A stretch of DNA of 25,305 bases, taken from contig CAYPDQ010000011.1 in NCBI GenBank assembly GCA_964409535.1, forward strand, positions 1-25,305, in the 5' to 3' direction. A program made the translations under genes and the position numbers. This document shows positions 11,299-18,307 of the stretch, piece by piece; within the stretch, counting starts at the first letter, position 1, and every line of letters starts with the position of its first letter. This stretch comes from JBBUAX01 sp964409535 (GTDB taxonomy: Bacteria > Patescibacteriota > Minisyncoccia > UBA6257 > 2-01-FULL-56-20). Under the pieces are notes generated by a model. That model saw only the letters and a program-made list of their open reading frames with translations. It searched no databases and had not been told where the DNA came from.

Positions 11299-13338
11299 AT
11301 GGGAGTTTATCGCTTTTTTGAGATCATCCCCGGAGCCCTTACCTGGCTTACCTTTATACTTATGTTCCTCTTATCCTGGCTCACGCCGGCATTCGTGGCC
11401 GTATTCATCATTCTTTTTGATATCTACTGGCTTCTCAAATCCGTCTATCTTTCGCTCCACCTGCGGAACACCTTTTCCCGGGTGAAGGCTAACTTAGAAG
11501 TTCACTGGTTAGAGCGGCTCAAGACAGAAAAGGCAGGGGAGTGGGAGGGGATTTGGCACCTCGTGATCCTCCCGATGTATAAGGAGCCGTACGAAGTGGT
11601 CAAGGAAAGCGTAGAAAGTTTGGCGCGGGCGAATTATCCCAGGGAAAAACTTATTTTGGTCCTCTCGGCGGAGGAGCGGGGAGGGGAAGAAGCGCGGGAA
11701 ACGGCGGAGAGAATACGCCGGGAGTTCGGGGACAAGTTTTTCAGGTTTGAGACCACGGTCCATCCCGCAAACCTCCCTGGCGAGATCCCAGGCAAGGGTT
11801 CGAACGAAACCTGGGCGGCGAAAGAAGCGAAGCGGTTGGTCATAGATCCCTTGTTAAAGCGACACGAAAAATCTGAATTGCATCCGAATGACCCCAATAA
11901 TTCGGAACATTCGGATGCATTCGTGGCTTCGGATCGCTTATACGACAAAATTTTGGTTTCGGTTTTTGACGTGGACACGCAGGTGTTCCCGGAATACTTT
12001 GGCCGGCTGACCTACGTCTTTTTGAACTCCCCGAACCGCTTGCGCGCCATCTACCAGCCGGTTCCGCTCTTCGTGAACAACATCTACCAGGCGCCCGCGC
12101 TCGCGCGGATCGTTTCTTTCTCCACCACTTTCTGGCAGATGATGCAGCAGTCCCGGCCGGAGCGCCTGACCAGTTTCTCTTCCCAGGCAATTCCGTTCCA
12201 GGCGGTTCTGGACATCGGTTTCTGGCAGAAGGACATCGTTTCCGAGGATTCCCGGGTTTTCTGGCAGGGCTACCTCCGCTACCACGGCGGCTTCCGGGTG
12301 GAGCCGCTTTTCTATCCCGTGTCTATGGACGCGAACGCCGCCCCGCGCTTTTCACGGACTATGAGGAATCTCTATCGCCAGCAGCGCCGCTGGGCGTGGG
12401 GCGCGGAGAACGTCGCCTACATTATGTGCGGCAAGCTGCAGCAGCGCGATACGAATGACGCGAATACCATGCGAATGACGCGAATAGTAGAGAAAGATCT
12501 TTCCTATCGGGTAAACGGGATACTCTTTCGTGTGCATAATAAACTCGGAAGATTTTGCAGGGAAAGGCAATACGGAGATGCGTTTGTCCAAGAACTGGAA
12601 AAGGAAGGGCTGCGTTTTAACAGGGAGTCGGGCGGTGATATTGCCGGTCGCAAATCGAATTTCTTGGACTTTGTGATCGAAAACAGGATGATAGTTGAGT
12701 TGAAGGCGAAATCTTTTATTAGCAAAGAGGACTATTACCAAGTACAACGCTACCTCCAGAATTCCAGTTTGAAACTGGGGTTGATAGTCAATTTTCGCGA
12801 CCGTCATCTAAAACCCAAGCGGATTCTAAACCCGAACGTTCATTCCGAAGGTCAATTCGTAGATTCGCATACATTCGCGGATTCGCATCGGAAGGAGGGG
12901 TTTCTGTACGACAAAAAAATACCACGCCGGAAAAAATGGTATTGGGGGTTCAATGCGATAGAGGGCTACCACTCCTGGGCGACGAATTCGCTACTGATCT
13001 TCGCTCTGGGCTGGCTGCCGCTCTTCCTCGGCGGAGAAACGTTCGGCGCGACGCTTCTCTCCTATAATCTGCCGAACATAACCCGGTTCATAATCAGCTT
13101 GTCTATGATCGGCATCGCGAGTTCCGCGATCGTCGGGGTGCTTCTCCTGCCGCCTAAGCCGGGGGGATTGCGCCTCGGGCATTACGCCCTCTATGTTTTA
13201 CAGTGGCTGCTTTTGCCCCTCACCTTGGTTCTCTTCGGCGCTTTGCCCGCGATAGACGCTCAAACCCGGCTTATGCTCGGCGGAAAGCTCCGTCTCGGAT
13301 TCTGGGTTACCCCCAAGAGCAGGGTCCTTGCACGATAG
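11299..13338 (+). CDS. Membrane glycosyltransferase family 2 with an in-frame GxxExxY nuclease-like insert
   Basis: The product is 679 aa. Two N-terminal membrane helices (residues about 10-55) precede a GT-A domain with DVD (D224, D226) and QQRRW (361-365), the metal- and acceptor-binding motifs of processive family 2 enzymes. C-terminal membrane helices start near 'HSWATNSLLIFALGWLPLFLG'. The sugar and acceptor are unknown; envelope polysaccharide is likely. Two segments do not belong to the family: residues about 189-213 (a repeat-derived peptide with NSEHSDAFVASDR) and about 384-533, holding a complete GxxExxY domain. The frame is open throughout. The second insert is in the cytoplasmic stretch between catalytic domain and membrane helices, so the enzyme may still work. 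The gene begins 4 nt after tRNA-Glu and has no Shine-Dalgarno site. Confidence 0.9.
   Translation: MGVYRFFEIIPGALTWLTFILMFLLSWLTPAFVAVFIILFDIYWLLKSVYLSLHLRNTFSRVKANLEVHWLERLKTEKAGEWEGIWHLVILPMYKEPYEVVKESVESLARANYPREKLILVLSAEERGGEEARETAERIRREFGDKFFRFETTVHPANLPGEIPGKGSNETWAAKEAKRLVIDPLLKRHEKSELHPNDPNNSEHSDAFVASDRLYDKILVSVFDVDTQVFPEYFGRLTYVFLNSPNRLRAIYQPVPLFVNNIYQAPALARIVSFSTTFWQMMQQSRPERLTSFSSQAIPFQAVLDIGFWQKDIVSEDSRVFWQGYLRYHGGFRVEPLFYPVSMDANAAPRFSRTMRNLYRQQRRWAWGAENVAYIMCGKLQQRDTNDANTMRMTRIVEKDLSYRVNGILFRVHNKLGRFCRERQYGDAFVQELEKEGLRFNRESGGDIAGRKSNFLDFVIENRMIVELKAKSFISKEDYYQVQRYLQNSSLKLGLIVNFRDRHLKPKRILNPNVHSEGQFVDSHTFADSHRKEGFLYDKKIPRRKKWYWGFNAIEGYHSWATNSLLIFALGWLPLFLGGETFGATLLSYNLPNITRFIISLSMIGIASSAIVGVLLLPPKPGGLRLGHYALYVLQWLLLPLTLVLFGALPAIDAQTRLMLGGKLRLGFWVTPKSRVLAR
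11865..11937 (+). repeat. ATTCG-type mini-element in the glycosyltransferase (first copy)
   Basis: GCATCCGAATG (11880-11890) and CATTCGGATGC (11908-11918) form a perfect 11-bp inverted repeat with a 17-nt loop. From 11899 there are four ATTCG-like units exactly 9 nt apart. The block 11899-11937 matches the tsaD element in 35 of 39 bases and in the same reading frame. It separates 'DPLLKR' from 'YDKILVSVFDVDTQV', which lie close together in ordinary members of the family. Confidence 0.8.
12448..12890 (+). mobile_element. Putative mobile element: GxxExxY nuclease-like gene between inverted ATTCG arms
   Basis: The left arm (12448-12487) holds four CGAAT units spaced 9-11 nt apart. The right arm (12854-12890) holds four ATTCG units spaced 8-10 nt apart; the two are inverted relative to each other. 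Between them lies a coding segment with a possible own ATG at 12469. It reads SYRVNGILFRVHNKLGRF and onward to KLGLIVNF and LKPKRILN, which is the GxxExxY family (PF13366-type, PD-(D/E)xK fold). Catalytic residues appear intact: D457 and E467-x-K469 in glycosyltransferase numbering. The segment is AT-richer than its flanks. There is no stop codon before the glycosyltransferase resumes at KKIPRRKKW (residue 539), so the element is translated as part of the host protein. Confidence 0.8.
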
Positions 13339-13346
13339 CGATTTGT

Positions 13347-13352
13347 TATAAT
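13347..13352 (+). promoter_or_regulatory. -10 box of the pilin-like gene, leaderless type
   Basis: A perfect TATAAT lies 7 nt before the ATG at 13360. The expected start of transcription falls on or next to the start codon. No convincing -35 box is seen. Confidence 0.6.
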
Positions 13353-13359
13353 GGAAAGG

Positions 13360-14181
13360 ATGAAAGAAGCTTCCTCAAAGAAAGGATTCACGGTGTTAGA
13401 ACTGGTGATATTTTCCGCGATATTCGCCATCGCCTCGGTTTCTTTCATCGGCATCTTGGTCACCATCACTCGCATCCAAGTGCGCCAGAGCGCGGCGGCG
13501 GAGGTGAACCAGCAAAGCTTGTTCCTTCTTCAAACTCTCCAGCGCTACATTGAGCAGGCGAGCTTGGTGGAGATGAGCGCGGATACGGCGACGAGCACCC
13601 TGAAGCTGCGGATGCCTCTTTCCTCAATTGATCCCACGTATGTGTATCTCTCCGGCGAAAAGGCATATCTCAAAGAAACGGACTCCGGCGAGCCGCAGGT
13701 TTTGACTTCGGACAAAGTTAAGGTGACGAACCTGACTTTCACTAAACGCGTGAATCCCGCGGGCCGGGACTCGGTGAGTTTGTCCTTTAATATGGAATAC
13801 AACAGCCAGAATTTTCAGCAGAGATTTTCCCAGATGCTCAATACCTCCGTTGCCCGCGTCTCCGCCGCGACCTTTGATTCCAACATCGTCCCGTCCACCG
13901 GGAACACCTTGAAGCTCGGCGTCTCCGCGAACGACTGGCAGTCCATCAACAACACCATTTTCTTCAACGGTGCGAATGTGGGCATCGGCGCATCCTCGCC
14001 CGGCCAGACCTTGGAAGTGAACGGGGGAGTGCGTTTGAACACCACCGCCAGCGCGCCGACTTGCGACGTTAATCAGCGGGGCACTTTGTGGTATACCCAA
14101 TCCGGAGGCGGGAGCAAAGACACTTTCCGGGTTTGCATCAAGAACGCTTCCGACACCTACGCCTGGTTTACGATATACTAA
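13360..14181 (+). CDS. Type IV pilin-like protein with a tail-fibre-like C-terminus
   Basis: The product is 273 aa. The N-terminus MKEASSKKG-FTVLELVIFS has the prepilin peptidase site (Gly before Phe, Glu at +5) followed by a hydrophobic helix, so it should be processed and inserted like a pseudopilin. Residues about 40-180 form a pilin-type or minor-pilin domain. From about residue 205 it changes to the fibre motif 'NVGIGASSPGQTLEVNGGV' and ends 'CDVNQRGTLWYTQSGGGSKDTFRVC' and 'AWFTIY', as seen at the ends of S74/tail-fibre-like surface proteins. The same GIGxxxPxxxLEVNG motif recurs in the large protein at 15522. The ATG at 13360 is chosen over one at 13351, which lies within the -10 box. 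Confidence 0.85.
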   Translation: MKEASSKKGFTVLELVIFSAIFAIASVSFIGILVTITRIQVRQSAAAEVNQQSLFLLQTLQRYIEQASLVEMSADTATSTLKLRMPLSSIDPTYVYLSGEKAYLKETDSGEPQVLTSDKVKVTNLTFTKRVNPAGRDSVSLSFNMEYNSQNFQQRFSQMLNTSVARVSAATFDSNIVPSTGNTLKLGVSANDWQSINNTIFFNGANVGIGASSPGQTLEVNGGVRLNTTASAPTCDVNQRGTLWYTQSGGGSKDTFRVCIKNASDTYAWFTIY

Positions 14182-14194
14182 ACATTGGTAAAAT
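14167..14194 (+). promoter_or_regulatory. Promoter of the cupredoxin-like gene, leaderless type
   Basis: TTTACG (14167-14172), a 16-nt spacer and TAAAAT (14189-14194), which is 7 nt before the ATG at 14202. The -35 part lies inside the end of the preceding gene. Confidence 0.55.
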
Positions 14195-14201
14195 GATTAG
14201 C

Positions 14202-14708
14202 ATGACTGACAACAGAAAAACATTGCTGATCGCCATAGCCGTCGTGGTTATTCTAATTCTCGCCTGGGTGATCTACCGCAAAGCGGAGATCCCGGCGCCG
14301 GAGGGAACGATGCCGACGAGGAGCGAGGTGCCTGCGGGCACGGTCGTCCCGGACAAGGACTCCGTGAATACGCCGGAGAACGTTGCGGTTCCGGGGCTGG
14401 TCACGGCCGCCGCGCCGCAGAGCGAGTCCAAGTTCCGGAGTTTTGACATAAGAGTGGAAGGAGATAAGTTCGTTCCGGACACGGTGGCGGTGAACGTCGG
14501 CGACACGGTGCACGTCAACCTCACCGCGGCGGACAAGGATTATGATTTTGTCCAGCCCGATTATGGTTTTAGCGGCGCCTTGCCCAAAGGGAAAACCAAA
14601 ATTTTGGAATTCCAGGCGACGAGCGAGGGCAAATATACTTTGTACTGTGCGAAGTGCGGCGGCCCGGAAAAAGGCCCGGTCGGGTACATTATTGTGGTTA
14701 AGAAGTAA
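14202..14708 (+). CDS. Membrane-anchored cupredoxin-like protein lacking usual copper ligands
   Basis: The product is 168 aa. Residues 8-25 (LIAIAVVVILILAWVIY) are an N-terminal anchor, then a Pro/Ala/Thr-rich linker to about residue 75, then a cupredoxin-type beta-sandwich: 'FDIRVEGDKFVPDTVAVNVGDTVHVNLTAADKDYDF' and the end 'GKYTLYCAKCGGPEKGPVGYIIVV'. The strand-loop that normally holds Cys, His and Met ligands keeps C149 and C152 but has Glu/Lys/Pro where His and Met are expected; the first His position is also not evident. It could bind metal by the two Cys, form a disulfide, or be purely structural. The ATG at 14193 (three codons earlier) is inside the -10 box and less likely. Confidence 0.8.
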   Translation: MTDNRKTLLIAIAVVVILILAWVIYRKAEIPAPEGTMPTRSEVPAGTVVPDKDSVNTPENVAVPGLVTAAAPQSESKFRSFDIRVEGDKFVPDTVAVNVGDTVHVNLTAADKDYDFVQPDYGFSGALPKGKTKILEFQATSEGKYTLYCAKCGGPEKGPVGYIIVVKK

Positions 14709-14718
14709 GCTGCGAAAT

Positions 14719-15021
14719 ATGCCCCGGTCAAATTCTGAAAAAGAGAAAAACGGTTTTACGGTTGTTTTGGAAGCGATACATTCAGACATCCGGGCCTTGG
14801 CGGAAAAGTTCGATTTTGTGGACAGGCGTCTGGAAGAGATGGAGAGAAGAGTAGGCGCTATGGAGGGCAGGTTTGACGGGGTTGATGCAGAGCTCTTTAA
14901 AATCGGAATTTCCATAGCTGAAGTTAAAACTCTTCTTTCCCGGAAAGCGGATTTGTCGCGGCTGGCTGCGCAGGAAGTCAGATTGAAAAACCTTGAAAAC
15001 GTCGTAAAACAAAAGAAGTAA
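14719..15021 (+). CDS. Small coiled-coil protein, 100 aa
   Basis: I do not recognise a named family. From about residue 15 to the end the protein is one long amphipathic helix with hydrophobic residues every three to four positions (IRALAEKFDFVDRRLEEMER, then MEGRFDGVDAELFKIGISIA, then LKNLENVVKQKK). It has no signal or membrane segment. Repeated 'RRLEEMERRVGAMEGRFDGVD' resembles other small CPR coiled-coil proteins. The ATG at 14719 lies 10 nt after the preceding stop, with no clear Shine-Dalgarno site. Confidence 0.7.
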   Translation: MPRSNSEKEKNGFTVVLEAIHSDIRALAEKFDFVDRRLEEMERRVGAMEGRFDGVDAELFKIGISIAEVKTLLSRKADLSRLAAQEVRLKNLENVVKQKK

Positions 15022-15024
15022 AAT
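15019..15024 (+). promoter_or_regulatory. -10 box of the 15031 gene, leaderless type
   Basis: TAAAAT six nt before the ATG at 15031. It overlaps the stop codon of the previous gene. No good -35 box at normal distance. Confidence 0.45.
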
Positions 15025-15030
15025 GATAAA

Positions 15031-15501
15031 ATGAACAAGAAGTTAGCGTTGATATTGGCTCTCCTCGTGGTTGCTCTCGTTGCAATCGCGGTTTGGGTCG
15101 GAGCGCGTCTCGTGAATCGGGAGTCGGACGGGGCCCGGCCGTCGGCTTACTCCGCGGTGATGCTCGGGAACGGCGACATCTACTTCGGGAAGCTCACTTG
15201 GTTCCCGTCGCCCAAAATTGTGAATGCCTGGATACTCCAGAGAACAGTGGACGAAAAGAACCAGGTCCAGCTGGGCATAGTTCCCGCAAGCCGCGCCTTC
15301 TGGGCGCCGGTGGACGAGGTTAACTTGAACTCCGATCAGATTGTATCCTGGACGCGCCTGCGCAAAGACAGCCAGCTGGTTCAGGCGCTTGAGAATCCGG
15401 AACTCTTACAGCAAGTGCGAGGCGGAGGGAGCGCGGTTCCCGGCGGCTCGGCTACAAGCACTTTTGAGGGCCCGGCCGGTAAGCCGCCGACAGGCGAGTA
15501 G
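15031..15501 (+). CDS. Unknown membrane-anchored protein, 156 aa
   Basis: The N-terminal helix (KKLALILALLVVALVAIAVW) is an uncleaved anchor or signal. The soluble part has 'YSAVMLGNGDIYFGKLTWFPSP' then a strand-rich region and 'LNSDQIVSWTRLRKDSQLVQALEN'. This looks like a conserved CPR protein of unknown function that I recall by pattern only. The tail is Gly/Ser/Pro-rich and probably disordered. It lies among envelope genes, so an outer-surface role is plausible. Confidence 0.75.
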   Translation: MNKKLALILALLVVALVAIAVWVGARLVNRESDGARPSAYSAVMLGNGDIYFGKLTWFPSPKIVNAWILQRTVDEKNQVQLGIVPASRAFWAPVDEVNLNSDQIVSWTRLRKDSQLVQALENPELLQQVRGGGSAVPGGSATSTFEGPAGKPPTGE

Positions 15502-15508
15502 GGTATGG

Positions 15509-15514
15509 TATAAT
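15509..15514 (+). promoter_or_regulatory. Extended -10 promoter of the S74 protein gene, leaderless type
   Basis: TGGTATAAT contains the TG extension plus a perfect TATAAT, 7 nt before the ATG at 15522. The extension could compensate for the absence of a good -35 box. Confidence 0.6.
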
Positions 15515-15521
15515 TTAAACT

Positions 15522-17636
15522 ATGAACGTGAGGTTTTGGCCGCCACCTGGTAAGAATAGTGCGCGCCGCGTTTTCATAATTGCGACAGTTGGTTTTCTAC
15601 TACTTACCACCTACTACTTACTACCTACCAATGTTATTGCTTTCACCGGTCCCTCTACGGCCGCCGGCATCGGTGGCGGCGCCCTTCGCACCGACTCCGG
15701 AAGCAATCTCTCCGTCGGCAGCAGTCCTTCCGCCAACACCAAGTTCCTCCTCCAGGCCCCGGATGCTTCTTCCTCCAACTACTCGCTGCGCATCCTCCAG
15801 CAGGACGGGATTACTCCTATGCTTTTGGTCAGGAACGACGGCAAGGTCGCCGTTGGCACCACTCCCACCTCCACTGCTCTTACCGTCGGAGGAAGCGCTT
15901 ACTTTAGCGGCACCGTAACCGCCACTACCTTCTCCGGCTCTTTGACCGGCACCGTCTCCGCCGCGAATGTCTCCTCCGGCCAATTCGGAGCCAACACCAG
16001 CGGAGGCGAGTACTACTTCCCGGGCAACGTCGGGATTGGGACCACGAATCCGACTGAACTTTTGTATTTGTCTAGCTCCAATGGGATTAATTTGCAAGTA
16101 GGCGGCCAGTCCATCCTAGGACGGTTCAAATCCAGCGGTTCGACCCTGCTTGGTTATAACGTTAAAGTTACCACAGGCACCAATAATCAAATGGAGCGAC
16201 TGACTGGAGACGCCACCATAAGCGACTATGCGATTCTCATGGGCGGTACCAACGGTCAAGGCGGCATTCAGTTCCATACCAAGGCGGCCAGCTCTGACGC
16301 CGCTGGCACAGTGTTTAGCAGTGAAAGGATGAGAATTACAGATAATGGCAACGTCGGGATTGGGACGACGGGGCCCACCTCTCTTTTAGATGTTCAGGCG
16401 GCTACTTCTATTATTAGAGTCAAATCCACTACAGGCACGAACAGTGCTACTTTAAGGTTTGACAACACCGGCGGTGCAGCCCAATTTGGATTAAATAATA
16501 GCGCAGGGAACGTGTTCTCAGGCAATGGAGTAGCATATTCGACATTTATTTCTTCGGCTGGAACAAACCCCATCCAATTTGGAGTCAATGATTCCGTCGC
16601 CGTCACAATAATCAACGGCGGCAACATCGGCATCGGGACGACGAGTCCCGGGGAGACGCTGGCCATCGGCCAGAACACCGCGGGCAACGACACGGCTTAT
16701 AGCTTGGCCATCCGTAGGAATGGCATATCGGCTTCGCCCGGCACGTGGGACACCGGCGTGCCCGCGCTGACAATCTTCGACTGGGCCGGCGACGGGCCGG
16801 CGTCACTGGATACCAACGGGCCGTTGCTGTATGTGGCGGCGGGCAAGGTGGCGTCCACCGACACCAATGCCGCCAATGCCCTCATCATGTGGGTGCGCAA
16901 CGATGACGCTGTCGGCGGGCTGGCTGTGAACGGCAACGGCAACGTCGGCATCGGCACCACGAATCCGGGACAGAAACTAGTGGTTTCGAGCGGTAATATT
17001 TTATTAGACAATACCGCAGACCAAGGCATTCGTGCATTGAGAGGTTCAGATAGTGCCGCGGGCAACATATTGTTTACACAAAACGGCAACAGTGGAAATC
17101 TTCTTGCTGATGCCACAGAAGTTTCATCAATAGGGAATTCGCCGATTCAATTGCTGCCAAACGGCGGCGCCAATTCAGGAGTTACAATACTTTCTTCCGG
17201 CAATGTCGGCATCGGGACGACGGGGCCGGGCTACAAGCTTGAAGTAAACGGCTCAGCCGCCAAGCCCGGCGGCGGTTCCTGGTCGGATTCCTCCGACGCC
17301 CGCCTCAAAACCAACATCCGCCCTTTAAACGGCGCTCTCGCAGAAATACTGCAGCTCCAGCCGGTTTCCTTTGAGTGGCGCAATCCCGACCTCCACGGCG
17401 GAATCCAAAAGAGCGGCGGTTTCCTGGCGCAGGACGTGATGCGGGTTTTCCCGCAGTGGGTAAGCCAAATTGACGCTTCCGGCGCGGATACGGCCCTCGT
17501 CGGACCCGACGGCAAGACATACTCGCTTACCCTGCCGACGGAATTTGACGCGCTCACGGTCGGCGCGATCAAAGAACTCTACGCGGAAAACCAGGCGCTC
17601 AAGGAGCGCGTCCGCGCCCTGGAGTCCCGTCGGTAA
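15522..17636 (+). CDS. Large fibre-like surface protein with C-terminal S74 self-processing chaperone domain
   Basis: The product is 704 aa. The N-terminal signal region has a hydrophobic core (RRVFIIATVGFLLLTTYYLL) partly encoded by a heptamer array. Five copies of N-(V/I)-GIGTT-x-P begin at residues 169, 277, 368, 474 and 561, separated by 87-108 residues of variable sequence; this is the pattern of phage tail-fibre and CPR surface proteins with beta-rich trimer repeats. From about 585 comes a Peptidase_S74 domain: SDARLK with S591 and K596 (the self-cleavage dyad), 'LQPVSFEWRN', 'GFLAQDVMRVFPQWV' and a final coiled coil 'LYAENQALKERVRALESR'. In the known family this domain helps the fibre trimerise and then cuts itself off. 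Probably a secreted adhesin. Confidence 0.9.
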   Translation: MNVRFWPPPGKNSARRVFIIATVGFLLLTTYYLLPTNVIAFTGPSTAAGIGGGALRTDSGSNLSVGSSPSANTKFLLQAPDASSSNYSLRILQQDGITPMLLVRNDGKVAVGTTPTSTALTVGGSAYFSGTVTATTFSGSLTGTVSAANVSSGQFGANTSGGEYYFPGNVGIGTTNPTELLYLSSSNGINLQVGGQSILGRFKSSGSTLLGYNVKVTTGTNNQMERLTGDATISDYAILMGGTNGQGGIQFHTKAASSDAAGTVFSSERMRITDNGNVGIGTTGPTSLLDVQAATSIIRVKSTTGTNSATLRFDNTGGAAQFGLNNSAGNVFSGNGVAYSTFISSAGTNPIQFGVNDSVAVTIINGGNIGIGTTSPGETLAIGQNTAGNDTAYSLAIRRNGISASPGTWDTGVPALTIFDWAGDGPASLDTNGPLLYVAAGKVASTDTNAANALIMWVRNDDAVGGLAVNGNGNVGIGTTNPGQKLVVSSGNILLDNTADQGIRALRGSDSAAGNILFTQNGNSGNLLADATEVSSIGNSPIQLLPNGGANSGVTILSSGNVGIGTTGPGYKLEVNGSAAKPGGGSWSDSSDARLKTNIRPLNGALAEILQLQPVSFEWRNPDLHGGIQKSGGFLAQDVMRVFPQWVSQIDASGADTALVGPDGKTYSLTLPTEFDALTVGAIKELYAENQALKERVRALESRR
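15597..15631. repeat. Heptanucleotide tandem array in the signal region of the S74 protein
   Basis: Units CTACTAC, TTACCAC, CTACTAC, TTACTAC, CTACCAA in perfect 7-nt phase. They encode TTYYLLPTN, the end of the hydrophobic segment of the signal sequence. Confidence 0.75.
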
Positions 17637-17637
17637 A

Positions 17638-17848
17638 AATTATTGAAAATTATTGAAGTTCAACCTCCATAGATTCTCAATAGATTGGGGTGTGGATATG
17701 TTATGGTTGCGACGGAGCAGTGCGTCTGGTAAGATCGTTATAACTCCGCCGTTGGTCTTAAGGGTCTCTCACGGCCGAGGCGTTTGAATAAATGTTCGGC
17801 GGCCGCGCTGGGGTTGTTGCGGCCGCCGTGTCTCTCTTCGCGCGGTTT
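17638..17848. other. Intergenic region between convergent genes
   Basis: It begins with a direct repeat of AATTATTGAA (two copies, 17638-17657), followed by unremarkable sequence. A perfect 10-bp inverted repeat, CGGCGGCCGC (17797-17806) and GCGGCCGCCG (17819-17828), has a 12-nt loop. It lies 21 nt beyond the stop of the minus-strand gene at 17849 and could be its terminator, though no T-run follows. No coding frame here convinces me. Confidence 0.4.
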
Positions 17849-18007
17849 TCACCGCGTGAGTCCCACTGCGAGAAGCGCGATGAGAATTGCGGCGATGAGT
17901 GCCATCGTCGCCACTGTCCCCGCCATTTCCTCCCGCCGCTTGATCCGTTCCCGGGTAAGGGGAGGGATCTCGTTGACCGTTTCTCCGACCCGTGGCTCGT
18001 ACCACAT
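17849..18007 (-). CDS. Small single-span membrane protein, 52 aa
   Basis: ATG at 18007 preceded by AAAGGAGGG at good spacing and by an extended -10 promoter. The protein starts MWYEPRVGETVNEIPPLTRE, then a basic patch (RIKRREE) and one hydrophobic helix (GTVATMALIAAILIALLAVG) ending in LTR. By charge the N-terminus is expected inside the cell. No family recognised. The gene is one of a group of three co-oriented small genes with strong ribosome binding sites. Confidence 0.75.
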   Translation of the reverse strand: MWYEPRVGETVNEIPPLTRERIKRREEMAGTVATMALIAAILIALLAVGLTR

Positions 18008-18045
18008 AGCGCCCTCCTTTCCGCACCTTTGGGCGCGCTGCCTTT

Positions 18046-18051
18046 ATTATA
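18046..18051 (-). promoter_or_regulatory. Extended -10 promoter of the 52-aa membrane protein gene
   Basis: On the minus strand TTTGGTATAAT gives a TG extension plus a perfect TATAAT at 18046-18051. It lies directly downstream of the terminator-like hairpin at 18070-18096, so the gene seems to be a separate unit. Confidence 0.65.
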
Positions 18052-18069
18052 CCAAACCCCAAAAAGTGC

Positions 18070-18096
18070 AACGGCGACGCTGGGGGCGTCGCCGTT
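18070..18096 (-). terminator. Intrinsic-type terminator after the 57-aa gene
   Basis: AACGGCGACGC (18070-18080) and GCGTCGCCGTT (18086-18096) form a perfect 11-bp stem with a 5-nt loop. On the minus strand it is followed by GCACTTTTTGG. It lies 26 nt past the stop of the gene ending at 18123. Confidence 0.7.
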
Positions 18097-18122
18097 CTTG
18101 AACTTCTGCTGCCCTACCGGGG

Positions 18123-18296
18123 CTACCGCTCCGGCAGAAGGTGGGTCTTGAACCGGTCAAGTCCGCTCTTCACGGCCTCCGCCTGAATGCGGGCTTTGAC
18201 TTGCGGGCACTCCCACGCCCGGCCGGTAAGCTCGCTGCACGGCTTGCCGTTCGCGGGGTCGCAGCAGGTATTTTCTGTCTGCTGGGGTTTTTCCAT
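18123..18296 (-). CDS. Small Cys-containing protein, 57 aa
   Basis: ATG at 18296 with GGAGGT 5 nt upstream; the longer open frame above it has no such signal. The protein (MEKPQQTENTCCDPANGKPC and onward) has four Cys in the first 35 residues, then a charged helix ending in FKTHLLPER. The Cys pattern could bind a metal, but no known motif fits. It lies 11 nt after the stop of the 96-aa gene, so the two form an operon. Confidence 0.7.
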   Translation of the reverse strand: MEKPQQTENTCCDPANGKPCSELTGRAWECPQVKARIQAEAVKSGLDRFKTHLLPER

Positions 18297-18307
18297 GAGC
18301 ACCTCCG

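Noticed and set aside
12448..12890. Intein in the glycosyltransferase
   Set aside because: No Hint-domain start (Cys/Ser block) or terminal His-Asn is present. The insert is a GxxExxY domain between repeats, so protein splicing is not supported.
15597..15631. CRISPR array or other spaced repeats
   Set aside because: All repeat sets seen are tandem or inverted with units of 7 or about 9 nt; none has direct repeats of 20-40 nt with unique spacers, and there are no cas genes.
17769..18071. Minus-strand 100-aa open frame
   Set aside because: It overlaps the 52-aa membrane protein in another frame; its product is a low-complexity Arg/Gly-rich sequence and it has no ribosome site, while the 52-aa gene has promoter, Shine-Dalgarno site and a clear membrane helix.
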